Shown piece by piece: positions 1 through 8,300 of a DNA stretch of 64,000 nt. The stretch comes from CAIZGX01 sp044239865 (lineage in GTDB: Bacteria > Bacteroidota > Bacteroidia > Flavobacteriales_D > Sanyastnellaceae). The stretch's first letter is position 1. Every line of letters starts with the position of its first letter. The stretch spans positions 310,001 through 374,000 of the forward strand of contig JBIIAO010000003.1 of the NCBI GenBank assembly GCA_044239865.1. Reading direction: 5' to 3'. The position numbers were made by a program, and so were the translations under genes. The notes under the pieces were generated by a model. That model ran no database searches and was not told the DNA's origin. It saw nothing but the letters and a program-made list of their open reading frames with translations.

Positions 1-1
1 T

Positions 2-295
2 ATTCAACGCGCTACCGATAAGTACGATCCACTTGATTTCGTTCAAGAGACTTCGAAGAACGTAGAGAAGCAGGTTATTCAAAAAGAAGTAACCAAAGAA
101 GTTCGCCAATTAATAGGCATGCTTCCATCGGAGCAACGTGAAATTGTAATGATGCGTATTGTTTACGACATGAGCTTCAAGGAGATTGCAGATCACTTGG
201 AAATAAGTATCAATACGGCTTTGGGAAGAATGCGCTACGCGTTAATTAACCTTCGCAAGCACATTGAAAAGCACAACATAAAGCTGGTAATCTAA
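2..295 (+). CDS. RNA polymerase sigma factor, C-terminal part (5' end outside window)
   Basis: Only the last 97 codons are present; the frame is open from the window edge to a TAA at 293-295. The translation carries a sigma-70 region 4 helix-turn-helix: LPSEQREIVMMRIVYDMSF, then KEIADHLEISINTALGRM, the part that contacts the -35/-33 promoter element. This layout fits a short ECF-type sigma factor. The basic tail ends in HNIKLVI. A 36-codon ORF and an intrinsic terminator follow, so the sigma gene probably ends its operon here. The regulon cannot be read from this fragment. Confidence 0.85.
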   Translation: MQRATDKYDPLDFVQETSKNVEKQVIQKEVTKEVRQLIGMLPSEQREIVMMRIVYDMSFKEIADHLEISINTALGRMRYALINLRKHIEKHNIKLVI

Positions 296-361
296 AAAAG
301 ATTGTCTCGAGGGCAATATCGAAAGATAAGGTTGCGTTAATCCTAAAAATTAAACGCGCCT

Positions 362-472
362 ATGCAAGACTTTACCCTTCAAGATTTAGTGGCTTTCATG
401 GAGTCGGAAGAAATTATTCTTTCAGCATACGAACAGCTGCAACCGGTTACCAAAAATTATATTTGGAACTAA
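362..472 (+). CDS. small hypothetical protein, 36 aa, downstream of sigma factor
   Basis: A 36-codon ORF begins with ATG 66 nt after the sigma factor stop and ends with TAA 3 nt before a strong terminator stem, so it would lie on the sigma factor transcript. The peptide is acidic, starts MQDFTLQDLVAFMESEE and ends KNYIWN. It has no signal peptide or membrane segment. Its position between a sigma factor and its terminator fits a small regulatory partner, but that is inference from location only, and it could be a chance ORF. Confidence 0.4.
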   Translation: MQDFTLQDLVAFMESEEIILSAYEQLQPVTKNYIWN

Positions 473-475
473 TGA

Positions 476-502
476 AAAGCCACTCTTAGGAGTGGCTTTT
501 TT
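476..502 (+). terminator. intrinsic terminator after sigma factor operon
   Basis: A perfect 10-bp stem AAAGCCACTC / GAGTGGCTTT with a TTAG loop is followed by a T run. It lies 3 nt after the stop of the 36-aa ORF and just before the promoter box of the next gene. Confidence 0.9.
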
Positions 503-508
503 CTTGTT

Positions 509-516
509 TACTTTTG
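509..516 (+). promoter_or_regulatory. Bacteroidota -7 promoter box, 4 nt before start codon
   Basis: TACTTTTG matches the TAnnTTTG box exactly. Only 4 nt separate it from the ATG at 521, so the transcript would begin at or next to the start codon (leaderless or nearly so). I see no clear -33 element. Confidence 0.6.
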
Positions 517-520
517 CCCC

Positions 521-1597
521 ATGAAAGTGCAACGCCTCTTATTCATTCTCTTCATTAGCGCTGCTTTTCTGAACGCCTGTTCAACAGGAAACCCTTCGGG
601 CGATGTGACCGTTATTTTTCAACCCAAATACGCCAAGGGTTTTCGTGTTGTGAAAAGTGGAAACGACACGCTTATTCAGTTTCTTTCTCATTCTGATTCT
701 CCTTCCGTTTCACATTCTGTTTCTCTTTCTGAAATTCATCCCGAAAGAATTGCCCTTCTCAGTACCACCCATTCCTATTTCATAAATGCCTTAGATGGAA
801 TGAAAAACGTATGCGGAGTTACATACGCCGACCGCATTCAGCTGGCGAATTTGCAAGAACAAATTCAAAATGGAAGAACACAGAATTTGACAAAAAACGG
901 AGATATCAATCAGGAAGATTTACTTATGTTGAATCCAACCGTGCTCTTCAGCGTTCCCTTCGAACCCACCGACTACCGTTCGAAATTACCCAGTTGCGTC
1001 GTTATCCCAACATCTGAATATCTGGAAGAGCATCCGCTTGGAAAGGCTGAATGGCTCTGTGTTTTTGGGTATGTCCTTCGGAAAGATGTATTAGCGAGAG
1101 AGCTTTTTTTAGAAATTGAAAGGGAATACCTAGATTCTACGAAAGATGTTTCACAAGATTCTACGAAAGATGCTTCGCAAGGAAGGAGGAGGAAAGTTTT
1201 TTTTGCGACGAACAACGGCAGCGACTGGACCGTAGCGAATAACCAATCGTATTGGGCGATTTTACTGAGAGATGCAGGTGCGGAATATTTGGGTGCTACA
1301 GAGGGAAAAGGGAATTTGAACTTCGACAAAGAACGCATGTTGTTCGCGTTGAATGAAGCCGATGCGTATGGCGAGTTGGTGTATTTTCCGAATACATCCA
1401 ACGTTTCACTGTCAAAACTTCATCCGGAATTTATTCAAACCGTTCCCTTTCAACATAAAAATATATTCATTTGCAATGCCGCGAACAACGGCTTCTTTGA
1501 CAAGGCACTGCTAGAACCACATCTTTTACTTCAAGAGTTGAAGCAGGTCTTGGCCGATTCAACATTTTCAGGATACTATTTTCAACACACACAATAG
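521..1597 (+). CDS. periplasmic-binding lipoprotein, Fe-siderophore/cobalamin type (FhuD/BtuF-like)
   Basis: A 358-aa protein with a lipoprotein signal: hydrophobic residues 5-19, then the lipobox LNAC with Cys20. The rest resembles class III solute-binding proteins of ABC importers for iron-siderophore, haem or cobalamin. An early lobe carries PERIALLSTTHSYFINAL and an NPTVLFSVPF strand, and the C-terminal lobe contains WAILLRDAGAEYLG. No permease or ATPase gene is adjacent, so the transporter partner is unknown. Residues about 205-220 are two copies of an 8-residue unit, DSTKDVSQ / DSTKDASQ. The ligand cannot be predicted. A promoter box lies immediately upstream. Confidence 0.75.
   Translation: MKVQRLLFILFISAAFLNACSTGNPSGDVTVIFQPKYAKGFRVVKSGNDTLIQFLSHSDSPSVSHSVSLSEIHPERIALLSTTHSYFINALDGMKNVCGVTYADRIQLANLQEQIQNGRTQNLTKNGDINQEDLLMLNPTVLFSVPFEPTDYRSKLPSCVVIPTSEYLEEHPLGKAEWLCVFGYVLRKDVLARELFLEIEREYLDSTKDVSQDSTKDASQGRRRKVFFATNNGSDWTVANNQSYWAILLRDAGAEYLGATEGKGNLNFDKERMLFALNEADAYGELVYFPNTSNVSLSKLHPEFIQTVPFQHKNIFICNAANNGFFDKALLEPHLLLQELKQVLADSTFSGYYFQHTQ
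1133..1180 (+). repeat. 24-bp tandem duplication inside the binding-protein gene
   Basis: Two consecutive 24-nt units (1133-1156 and 1157-1180) differ at only two positions. They encode DSTKDVSQ and DSTKDASQ in frame, in what is probably a surface linker between the two lobes. Replication slippage is the simplest origin. Confidence 0.85.
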
Positions 1598-1610
1598 AAC
1601 ACGCAATACT

Positions 1611-1618
1611 TAACTTTG
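1611..1618 (+). promoter_or_regulatory. Bacteroidota -7 promoter box, 4 nt before start codon
   Basis: TAACTTTG is an exact TAnnTTTG match, again with 4 nt between box and ATG (1623). This predicts a leaderless mRNA for the carboxyltransferase gene. Confidence 0.6.
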
Positions 1619-1622
1619 TCGC

Positions 1623-3263
1623 ATGGACTCGAAAGAATTGGAATTCAACAAGAACGAAGATAAAATGCTTCAACGCATAGCAGAACTTCAACGTAGATTG
1701 AAAAAAATCTACGAAGGTGGAGGAAAGAAACGCATCGAGAAAGAACACGAAAAAGGAAAGATGACCGCTCGCGAGCGTATTGATTATCTGTTAGACAAAG
1801 ACACGGAGCACATTGAAATCGGGGCCTTCGCCGGAGATGGGATGTACGCTGAACACGGCGGATGTCCAGCAGGTGGAGTAGTTGTAGTTATGGGATATGT
1901 GTCGAAAAAGCTTTGCTTGGTTGTCGCGAACGACGCTACAGTCAAGGCGGGCGCGTGGTTCCCGATAACTGGAAAGAAGAATCTTCGTGCGCAAGAGATT
2001 GCCATGGAGAATCACATTCCCATTATTTATTTGGTCGACAGTGCCGGCGTGTACTTGCCATTGCAAGATGAGATCTTCCCCGACAAAGAACACTTCGGAA
2101 GAATATTCAGAAACAATGCGCGCATGAGCAGCATGGGCATTCCGCAATACGCTGCCGTAATGGGAAGCTGTGTGGCCGGTGGTGCGTACTTGCCCATCAT
2201 GAGTGACGAAGCGTTGATTGTTGACAAGACAGGAAGCATCTTCCTTGCAGGCTCATATTTGGTGAAAGCCGCTATTGGCGAGGAAGTCGACAACGAAACA
2301 CTGGGCGGTGCAACAACGCATTGCGAGATCAGCGGGGTGACAGACTACAAAGCTCTGAACGACAGAGACGCCTTGGATACCTTGAAAAAACTATTAAGTT
2401 CTCAAGGTAAAATTTCCAAAGACGCCGGCTTCGATCGCATTGCACCATCATTACCGAAGCGCAAGATGGAAGACGTTTTGGGAATTCTTCCGACCGACAG
2501 AACTACTTCATACGAAGTGCGTGAAATGATCGAGTGTTTGGTAGACAACAGCGAATACACCGAATACAAGGCTGAATACGGAAAGAGCATTGTATGCCTA
2601 TACGCCCGCATTAACGGATGGTCCGTTGGAATAGTAGCGAATCAACGCGAGATTATTAAAAGCAAAAAGAACGGCATTCAGTTCGGAGGTGTGATCTATA
2701 GCGACAGTGCCGACAAAGCAGCTCGCTTCATCATGAACTGCAATCAGAAAAATATTCCGTTGGTCTTTCTTCAAGACGTAACCGGATTTATGGTTGGAAG
2801 TAAAAGTGAACACGGCGGAATTATTAAAGACGGCGCGAAGATGGTAAATGCCCAAGCGAACAGCGTTGTGCCGAAGTTCACCATTATTATGGGGAACAGC
2901 TACGGTGCTGGTAACTACGCCATGTGCGGAAAGGCATACGATCCGCGATTGATTGTGGGTTGGCCAACGGCTCAAGTTGCGGTAATGGGCGGTGCTCAAG
3001 CCGCGAAAGTGTTGCTTCAAATTGAAGTGGCATCTTTGAAAGGGAAAGGTGAGACAATCACACCCGAGCGTGAAGCTGAAATGTTCAACCGCATTAAATC
3101 GAAATACGACGAGCAGACTTCTCCGTATTACGCCGCCTCTCGCTTGTGGTTAGATGCCGTTATTGATCCGATTGATACGCGCAAGTGGATTAGCCTTGGT
3201 CTGGAAGCCGCATCGAATGCACCGGCTGAGCGCGCTTATTCGGTTGGAGTTCTTCAAACATGA
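1623..3263 (+). CDS. acyl-CoA carboxylase, biotin-dependent carboxyltransferase (beta) subunit
   Basis: A 546-aa protein of the carboxyltransferase family. It moves a carboxyl group from carboxybiotin to an acyl-CoA. Seen: the N-terminal TARERIDYLLDKD segment, the crotonase-fold motif HGGCPAGGVVVVMGY around residue 80, GSCVAGGAYLPIMSDEA near residue 181, and the second-domain GNSYGAGNYAMCGKAYDPR near residue 424. The stretch DEIFPDKEHFGRIFRNNA is closer to 3-methylcrotonyl-CoA carboxylase beta than to propionyl-CoA carboxylase beta, but substrate assignment is uncertain. The partner biotin carboxylase/carrier subunit is not in the window. The stop codon overlaps the start of the next gene (ATGA), indicating translational coupling. 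Confidence 0.9.
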   Translation: MDSKELEFNKNEDKMLQRIAELQRRLKKIYEGGGKKRIEKEHEKGKMTARERIDYLLDKDTEHIEIGAFAGDGMYAEHGGCPAGGVVVVMGYVSKKLCLVVANDATVKAGAWFPITGKKNLRAQEIAMENHIPIIYLVDSAGVYLPLQDEIFPDKEHFGRIFRNNARMSSMGIPQYAAVMGSCVAGGAYLPIMSDEALIVDKTGSIFLAGSYLVKAAIGEEVDNETLGGATTHCEISGVTDYKALNDRDALDTLKKLLSSQGKISKDAGFDRIAPSLPKRKMEDVLGILPTDRTTSYEVREMIECLVDNSEYTEYKAEYGKSIVCLYARINGWSVGIVANQREIIKSKKNGIQFGGVIYSDSADKAARFIMNCNQKNIPLVFLQDVTGFMVGSKSEHGGIIKDGAKMVNAQANSVVPKFTIIMGNSYGAGNYAMCGKAYDPRLIVGWPTAQVAVMGGAQAAKVLLQIEVASLKGKGETITPEREAEMFNRIKSKYDEQTSPYYAASRLWLDAVIDPIDTRKWISLGLEAASNAPAERAYSVGVLQT

Positions 3264-5071
3264 AAAGAAAGTTAGATTATTTTTTTTCGGGTGAAGGGAA
3301 GTGGCTTCGCCGCGTCTTGCTTGCAGCAGCTGCTGTGCGCTTAATAGCTGCTATTTTTTCGGAAGGGTATATCATGTCCGACGATCATTTCTTGGCCGTT
3401 GAACCAGTCTCTTCGTGGGTGCACGGAGAGAATTACCACAATTGGTTTCCGAATGAATACAACCACACCGATCATGCCCAGCCCTTTAGCTATGCTTATT
3501 ATTTCTTGAATTTTCTAATCTTAAAGTGTTGTGCCTTAATCGGAATTATCAATCCGTTCATTCAAGCATTCGTGCTTCGCTTGGCCCATGCCGCCTTGAG
3601 TTTGTGGGGTGTTTACTTATTTGTGAAACTCGCTGAACGATTGATTGCTTCGGTTCAATGGCGCATGTATGCCATTTGGTTCTGGGTTTTCGGAGGAGTA
3701 GTCACCGTTTTCAGCGTTCACCAATTGGTTGAAACCGCCTGCATACCCTTTGTGTTATTGGCCTATTTGTATGTGTTGAAGTATTTCGAACGTGAGCGAG
3801 TGAGCTCACTAGTCATTGCTGCCCTCGCATTTTCTTTTTCGGTTGGAATGCGCTACCAATTGGTGTTCTTCCCTCTTACTCTGGGAATGTATTTATTATG
3901 GAAACGCAAGTGGAGTGGGGCAATGCTCTTTGGTATTTTCTTCACACTCGGCTTCGCTCTCACTCAAATCGACAATCTCTTGTTCTGGCACAAACCCATT
4001 TATCAGCATTTACTCGACTATCAATCCTACAACGCCACTCACTTCTCTGACTATCCAAGTAATGTTTTTTCATACCTGGCTTTAATCACTTATTACATCT
4101 TCCCTGTTGTAACAATTGTTTTCCTCATCTCCCTTCGCCGCAGGCATTCGTCCTCTGGACATTCGTCTCCGACATTCGTTGCTCCGCAACATTCGTCCTC
4201 TGGACATTCGTCTCCGACATTCGTTGCTCCGCAACATTCGTCCTCCGGACATTCGTCCTCCAGACATTCGTCCTCCGGACATTCGTCTCCGACATTCGTT
4301 GCTCCGCAACATTCGTCTCCGACATTCGTTGCTCCGCAACATTCGTCTCCGACATTCGTTGCTCCGCAACATTCGTCCTCCGGACATTCGTCTCCGACAT
4401 TCGTTGCTCCGCAACATTCGGACACTCTAACAATCTTCATAGGTGTTACTGTCTTCATTGTGTTTCATCTCATTTTTCCGAATCGACAAGAGCGCTTTTT
4501 ATTACCGGCCGTTCCATTCGTTTTGTTATTGATGATAAGAACAATTTCTAAACGCTATTCGTGCTTCGCACCCTCGCACGAAGTGCCCTCGTCCGCTGGA
4601 CCCTCGTCGAATAGACCCTCGCACGCAGTGCACCAAGCCATCCGCCTCTCCATCTACCTCGCCATCATCTACACAATATCCTACTCCTTTTACGTCCCAA
4701 AAGCCAAATACATTGATTGTTGTCATGTTTTATACGAAAGAGGCGATTTTCAAAATGTGGTCATCGACAATTGGAAAGGCGAAGAGTCGGTTTGGTTGCC
4801 GATGTATTACGTGGGGAAATTCACCCATCCGTTTTCCATGACCCAGAAGAAGTCTTTGGATCAGCTGAAACAGCAAATTACTCATCAGCCTTTTTACGAT
4901 TCCAAACGCCTCCCGGCACCCGCCCCAAATTACCTCATCATCTGGGGTAGGGAAGAAGCATACCCTCGCGTCAAGCAATATGAGGAAGCTGGATTCAGGA
5001 TTGAAAGGCTTTCACCAGCCAACAATGAATCAGAGCTCGGCTTCGCGCTTTACGCTCTTAACTTCAATTAA
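3260..5071 (+). CDS. GT-C fold membrane glycosyltransferase (GT22 mannosyltransferase-like) with two in-frame hairpin arrays
   Basis: A 603-aa polytopic membrane protein. Seen: an N-terminal membrane segment, then SDDHF at about residues 40-44 in the first extracytoplasmic loop (the acidic catalytic motif position of GT-C enzymes), and several hydrophobic helices. FPNRQERFLLPAVPF near residue 406 resembles the conserved H/N-x-E-x-RF..P motif of GT22 polyprenol-phosphate-dependent mannosyltransferases. The soluble C-terminal part follows. Residues about 296-387 are a low-complexity His/Ser/Pro loop encoded wholly by a mini-hairpin array, and residues about 435-458 come from a second array. Both lie between membrane helices and keep the frame. 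The start overlaps the upstream carboxyltransferase stop (ATGA). The donor and acceptor sugars are unknown. Confidence 0.75.
   Translation: MKRKLDYFFSGEGKWLRRVLLAAAAVRLIAAIFSEGYIMSDDHFLAVEPVSSWVHGENYHNWFPNEYNHTDHAQPFSYAYYFLNFLILKCCALIGIINPFIQAFVLRLAHAALSLWGVYLFVKLAERLIASVQWRMYAIWFWVFGGVVTVFSVHQLVETACIPFVLLAYLYVLKYFERERVSSLVIAALAFSFSVGMRYQLVFFPLTLGMYLLWKRKWSGAMLFGIFFTLGFALTQIDNLLFWHKPIYQHLLDYQSYNATHFSDYPSNVFSYLALITYYIFPVVTIVFLISLRRRHSSSGHSSPTFVAPQHSSSGHSSPTFVAPQHSSSGHSSSRHSSSGHSSPTFVAPQHSSPTFVAPQHSSPTFVAPQHSSSGHSSPTFVAPQHSDTLTIFIGVTVFIVFHLIFPNRQERFLLPAVPFVLLLMIRTISKRYSCFAPSHEVPSSAGPSSNRPSHAVHQAIRLSIYLAIIYTISYSFYVPKAKYIDCCHVLYERGDFQNVVIDNWKGEESVWLPMYYVGKFTHPFSMTQKKSLDQLKQQITHQPFYDSKRLPAPAPNYLIIWGREEAYPRVKQYEEAGFRIERLSPANNESELGFALYALNFN
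4146..4419 (+). repeat. mini-hairpin array 1 (ATTC spacers), 18 units, inside coding sequence
   Basis: Eighteen units each begin with ATTC followed by a short palindrome. Type A is GTCCTCYGGAC (15 nt with spacer), type B is GTCTCCGAC (13 nt) and type C is GTTGCTCCGCAAC (17 nt). The order is ABC ABC AAA BC BC BC ABC. One A unit is the variant GTCCTCCAGAC. B is always followed by C, so B+C is 30 nt and A is 15 nt, and the host frame is always kept. I found no stop codon in any of the six frames. On the minus strand nearly all loops read C-GGA-G. Confidence 0.95.
4561..4631 (+). repeat. mini-hairpin array 2 (CCTC spacers), 5 units of exact 15-bp period, inside coding sequence
   Basis: Five 11-nt palindromes are separated by CCTC: GTGCTTCGCAC, GCACGAAGTGC, GTCCGCTGGAC, GTCGAATAGAC (3-bp stem) and GCACGCAGTGC. 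The period is exactly 15 nt, so the glycosyltransferase frame is kept. Stem sequences change from unit to unit while self-complementarity stays. The spacer differs from that of the array 140 bp upstream. Confidence 0.9.
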
Positions 5072-5076
5072 TTATC

Positions 5077-5135
5077 GCCCTTCGGGCATTCGTCTCCGAC
5101 ATTCGTTGCTGCGCAACATTCGCCCTTCGGGCATT
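5077..5135 (+). repeat. mini-hairpin array 3 (ATTC spacers), intergenic
   Basis: Starting 5 nt after the glycosyltransferase stop: GCCCTTCGGGC, GTCTCCGAC, GTTGCTGCGCAAC and GCCCTTCGGGC, each followed by ATTC. The B unit is the same as in the array inside the gene. The C unit carries a TGC instead of a TCC loop, so the loop changed while the stem is identical. Loops on the minus strand are GAA, GGA and GCA. Confidence 0.9.
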
Positions 5136-5145
5136 CGTCATTTTG

Positions 5146-5183
5146 AAACATCGGGGCGAAAAATTTTTCGCCCCTAAGATGTT
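5146..5183. terminator. long hairpin with 22-bp perfect palindrome, possible bidirectional terminator
   Basis: Positions 5153-5174 form a perfect palindrome, GGGGCGAAAAA joined to its complement. It is extended by AACATC (5147-5152) and GATGTT (5178-5183) across a 3-nt bulge. It follows the glycosyltransferase and array 3 and precedes the giant-gene promoter region. It lacks a clean T run, so the terminator role is inferred from position and stem strength. Confidence 0.55.
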
Positions 5184-5227
5184 GAATTACAGAGGGTTTC
5201 TTTGGGTTATATTAAATTTCAAAAAAA

Positions 5228-5276
5228 TTAATTAACATAGGCATCTTAATAAGATAATCTCGTCTTATTATTGTAA
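5228..5276 (+). promoter_or_regulatory. duplicated promoter region of giant gene 1
   Basis: This block, ending in CGTCTTATTATTGTA, is nearly the same as 16030-16076 upstream of the second giant gene. TATTATTG at 5266-5273 differs from TAnnTTTG at one position and is the probable -7 box. A leader of about 50 nt with CAATTAATTAAC follows before the ATG at 5326 and is also conserved between the two copies. Conservation in otherwise diverged flanks is the evidence for function. Confidence 0.6.
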
Positions 5277-5325
5277 TGCTGTTTTTCAGCCAAAACCTAA
5301 TCAATTAATTAACTAAATCTAACTT

Positions 5326-8300
5326 ATGAATCGTATTTTACGTTCTCAGTTGCCGCCAAATCTCAAGGATCTAGCGGTGTTCGACACTACCACGGGCTCG
5401 TCTCCAGGACGAACGTGGGGGATGCGAATGAAAAAAATGTGCGTTGCGCTTTTGGCTCTTGGGCTAATGCTTGTTAGCACTAATTCTTTCGCGCAATCTT
5501 TTGCCGTCATAGGCGGGGCAAGTACCACCACAACCACCAGTCTTGGAAGTGACCCTATCTGGGGATACTGGGGTTCTTTTCGTTACCAAGTAGTCTATAC
5601 TGCCGCTGAATTAACAGCTGCAGGTATGGTTGCAAACTCCACCATTACAGGTTTAGGATTCTCAATCGCTGCCGATTACGGTGGAGGAAACCTTGTTGGA
5701 TACACCATAAAAGCAGCTAATGTAACACAAGCCAATGCTGCTGCGCACAACGCTGCTGCTACAACGACTGTGAAAAATTCGTTTGCATACAACCCAACAG
5801 TTACTTCTCTAGGGGCATTCGATATGATTACGTTTGATGCTTCATTTGTTTGGAATGGCACGTCCAATATTCTATTGGATATATGTACTTCTGGTCAGAA
5901 CGCTTATACAAGTCCATACGGATCTGTCAGAACTATCGCTGCTTCAACAACGAACGGTTCACGATCTGTTGGAGCCGATGGTTCAAATCTGTGTGGAAGT
6001 AACACCACAACTGTTAATTCAAACAAACCAGCAATTCGTTTTGCGTTTACACCACCTCCTCCATGTTCGGGAATGCCAAATACTCCAGTAGCATCTTTAA
6101 CAGGATCGAACAACGTTTGTGATGGGGTGACAAAGACTATGACTGCTTCAGGTTTTACTGAAGCTTCAAGTTTGGCAACTCAGTGGCAAGTTTCAAACAC
6201 TCCTGGTGGGCCATATACTAACGTTTCAGGTGGAACCGGTGCTACAACTAGCACCTACACAAGTGCAGCATTGACTGCGGGTACTTACTATTACGTTTGC
6301 ACATCTACATGTACTCCAACATCGCAAACTGCAACTTCTAACGAAATTAGCGTGACGGTTAACGCTTTGCCAACAGTAACTTTCACCGCTCCTAATGGCG
6401 GTGCATTTTGCGGAACGCAAGAAATGACGGCGTCAGGTGCTTCTACCTATGTGTGGACTCCTGCTGCATCTTTGAGCTCGAACACAGGTACTTCAGTGTT
6501 TTTCACTGGTACTGCCGGTGCTACTGTTTCTGTAACAGGAACTGATGTAAACGGTTGTGTGGGTACTTCAACAGCTCAGGCTATAACGTTCACTAGCCCA
6601 ACGGCTATTACAATGTCTTCCACTGTACCGAACTTCTGTGGAACGGGCGGAACAGCTACCATTTCAGCTTCTTCATCTGCACCTTATACTTACGTATTCG
6701 ATGCCTTGGATGGAGCTGTTTTGTCTAACGCTACTGCCTCTTCTGTAGATGCGACTGTTTCTCAGACAAGTGCAATTCGTGTTACAGGAACAGATGCCGG
6801 AACAGGATGTAGTGCTCAAGCTATATACAGCGTAGGTCTTTATCCTTTGCCTTCTGCAACAGTTACAACTACTGCTTCGGGTGTTTGTCCAGGCACGCCT
6901 GCAACCATCAATTCTGGTTTAAGTGCTGGTAACTTTACAGTTAGTTCAATTCCTCACGTTGCATATGTGGCACCTGCCACTGCAGGAGTTCTTATGAACA
7001 ACGGTGTGGCTACTACTCCGCTTGGTGGAGGTACAATGGACGATGGTGGTTGGGCAGGGATTCCAATTGGATTCAGCTTTAACTTCTTCGGAAATAGTTT
7101 CACAACTCTCGGCGCCGGAACAAACGGTGTTTTAATGTTCGGTACAATTCCGGGTTTTGGTGATCTTGATGGCCAATTAGGTGATTATACTTTTACAGGT
7201 CCTCCTTATTTCCCGAATGCTGCTAATGCTGGTAACGTAATTGCCTTGTTAGCTTCAGACATGCAAATGGCGAACTCGGTTAACGGTTCTATCAAGTATT
7301 GGACTGAAGGTTACGCTCCAAACAGAAGATTTGTCATTAAATACAACAGAGTTCACGGATGGTCAAACAACCCGGAGGCTACTGTTACTTGCGTCCTTTA
7401 TGAGACCTTAGGAATGGTAGACATTCATGTTACCAACAAAACTTTCGGAAATACGGCAATCATTGGACTTCAAGATCAGACAAAGACTATTGGTGCTGTG
7501 GCGCCAGGTCGAGCTGGTGGTGCTTGGACAGTAACAACTCCAGAAGGATGGCGTTTCTCGCCACCTGCGAACTACTTAACAACATGGTCTGCAACGGACG
7601 CAAATGGAACAACTAGCTTAACAACCAATGTTGACGGTTCAACCATTAACGTTATCAACGGGTTCTCAGCAACTGTTGCTCCTGCATTAACGACTACTTA
7701 CTCAATTTCATACGCTAATGCAACAACTGGATGTTCTAACTCGGCATCTCCTGCTGAAGTAGTAATGTTGGTATTGGGTAACGTGGCTCCACAAGGAGTT
7801 TCTGCTACATCAACAGTTACAACCGTTTGTCCAGGTGGAAATATTCCATTGGCGACATCTTACACAGGTACAACGGACGGTTTAACCTTCCAGTGGCAGG
7901 TGTCTACAGACGGTGGTGCTAACTGGGCGGATATCGCTGGTGCTACTGCGGCAACGTACACTGCAACTCAAACTGTTGCTTCTTCCTACCAAGTTGGCAT
8001 TGCTTCATGCGGTGGTACTGTATCATACAGCGCTCCAGTAGCGGTTGCCTTGACTGGTTTTGTTGATTGTTACTGCGTAGTTCCTGTTGTAACCACTTAT
8101 GACGAAGAAATTACCAATGTAACCTTAGGTTCATTGAACAATTCTTCAACATGTGCAACTGTAGCTCCAGGTGCTGGTTCATTGGCTAGTCAATACAGCA
8201 ATTACACATCAGGTGCAGGTGCTCCAACTCCATTGGCAATGATTCAATCAGCATCTGTTGCTGGATCTATTACCGTTGGTTCTTGCGGAACATTCAACTA

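Noticed and set aside
4146..4419. Insertion sequence or transposon
   Set aside because: No transposase and no terminal inverted repeats or target duplications seen at any array.
4082..4458. Several overlapping open frames on both strands in array 1
   Set aside because: They exist only because the array has no stops in any frame; their translations are repeats of the hairpin units.
5422..5424. Internal ATG (MRMKKMCVALL) as start of giant gene 1
   Set aside because: The preceding 32 codons are conserved in the second giant gene, including MNRILRSQL, so the longer signal peptide is real.
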